Of a stretch of DNA of 6,334 nt, positions 5,593 to 6,334 are shown in pieces. The DNA lies in contig CALMEC010000060.1 of NCBI GenBank assembly GCA_937862675.1, positions 1 to 6,334 on the forward strand, given 5' to 3'. The notes beneath the pieces were generated by a model. That model was not told the origin of the DNA, searched no databases, and saw only the letters and a program-made list of their open reading frames with translations. Position numbers and translations under genes: made by a program. Positions within the stretch are counted from its first letter, which is position 1; each line of letters opens with the position of its first letter. This stretch comes from an uncultured Actinomycetes bacterium (GTDB lineage: Bacteria; Actinomycetota; Thermoleophilia; Miltoncostaeales; Miltoncostaeaceae).

Positions 5593-6334
5593 TCAGATTC
5601 CGCCGACGGGCTCCGGGTCCTCGATGCCACGGCTGGCGTTGACCGCACGGATGTAGGCGATGGCACTCGCCTCCAGGACGTCCGTCGACATCCCCAGGCC
5701 GCTTCGCGTCAGTCCGTCGATCTCGGCCAGGACGCGTGCCTCGCCGAGCGCGTCCCTGCCGCTCGTGACGGCGTTCACCGCATACTCGAGAAGCCTTCCG
5801 TCGGTGCCGATCGCGTTGTCGATCGCCTTCATCAGCGCATCGACCGGCCCGTCGCCCGTCCCGGTGCCCTCCGACCTCGTGCCGTCCGCACCCGTCACGA
5901 TGACGGTCGCCGTGGGCGCCTCGCCGGTGGCGTCGCTCATCTGGAATCCGCTGAGGGTGAACCCGTCCACCTCGCCGACGCGGATCTCGTCCCCCATCAG
6001 GGCCTCGAGGTCCAGCGCCGACAGCTCGCCCTTCTTGTCGGCCACCGCCTTGAACCGCTCGAACACGGATCGCATCTCGTCTTTGTCGAGCTCGTAGCCC
6101 AGGTCGAGGAGCGCCGCCTGCAGCGCATGGCGGCCGGAGTGCTTGCCGAGCACCAGCTCGCTGCGCTCCAGGCCGACGCTCGTCGGGTCCATGATCTCGT
6201 AGTTGAGCGGGTTCTCCAGCACGCCGTGCTGGTGGATGCCCGCCTCGTGGGCGAACGCGTTGCGTCCGACGACGGCCTTGTTGGGCTGCACGACATACCC
6301 GGTGAACCGGCTGATCATGCGGCTGGAGCGGGTG
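5593..6334 (-). CDS. leuA: 2-isopropylmalate synthase, C-terminal part (runs off the window)
   Basis: LeuA condenses 2-oxoisovalerate with acetyl-CoA, the first committed step of leucine synthesis, in the cytoplasm. Only the C-terminal ~246 residues are in the window; the frame stays open to the last base, so the internal ATG at 6318 is not the start. The visible part begins in the end of the TIM barrel and linker (VQPNKAVVGRNAFAHEAGIH, where the HEAGIH histidine region is the metal/catalytic signature). It continues through LVLGKHSGRHAL in subdomain I. It ends with the leucine-binding regulatory domain (GTGDGPVDALMKAID, then GLGMSTDVLEASAIAYIRAV). That complete regulatory domain implies feedback inhibition by leucine. 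The barrel text fits LeuA better than citramalate synthase, although CimA shares this architecture. It lies on the same strand as leuCD, separated from it by about 3.5 kb. Confidence 0.93.
   Translation of the reverse strand, partial: TRSSRMISRFTGYVVQPNKAVVGRNAFAHEAGIHQHGVLENPLNYEIMDPTSVGLERSELVLGKHSGRHALQAALLDLGYELDKDEMRSVFERFKAVADKKGELSALDLEALMGDEIRVGEVDGFTLSGFQMSDATGEAPTATVIVTGADGTRSEGTGTGDGPVDALMKAIDNAIGTDGRLLEYAVNAVTSGRDALGEARVLAEIDGLTRSGLGMSTDVLEASAIAYIRAVNASRGIEDPEPVGGI

Overview
The window is uniformly GC-rich, with G/C at most third codon positions. It looks like the chromosome of a high-GC actinomycete. One secreted protein ends in a cysteine-bearing, Lys/Arg-rich DUF11-like domain, a style I associate with Thermoleophilia (Solirubrobacter/Patulibacter/Conexibacter relatives); that placement is an inference. 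No mobile element, tRNA, rRNA or CRISPR array was seen.

Layout from left to right. Positions 1-99 hold a strong hairpin just past leuD and no supportable gene. Next are leuD (100-699) and leuC (696-2108), both on the minus strand and overlapping by ATGA. They encode the two subunits of 3-isopropylmalate dehydratase. A 64-base gap (2109-2172) holds the leuC ribosome-binding site, a credible leuC promoter and an imperfect dyad with LysR-type T-N11-A spacing. A LysR-family regulator (2173-3120, plus strand) is divergent from leuC. It converges on a minus-strand gene (3181-4749) for a secreted protein whose N-terminal half resembles the Ig-like N2-N3 modules of staphylococcal SdrG/ClfA adhesins. 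Positions 4750-5045 are probably non-coding and contain a strong hairpin. A small membrane-anchored protein of unknown family (5046-5531, minus) lies directly downstream of leuA, the 2-isopropylmalate synthase gene (5593 to beyond the window edge, minus).

LeuA condenses 2-oxoisovalerate with acetyl-CoA to 2-isopropylmalate, and LeuCD isomerises that to 3-isopropylmalate, so the window covers the first two steps of leucine biosynthesis. leuB is not present. The LysR protein is the natural candidate for local control of leuCD. The adhesin-like protein and the small anchored protein sit between leuA and leuCD with no evident metabolic link. No clearly new multi-gene system is visible. The points most worth a second look are the adhesin-like fold without a wall anchor, the compact regulator-leuC intergenic region, and the unknown protein behind leuA.
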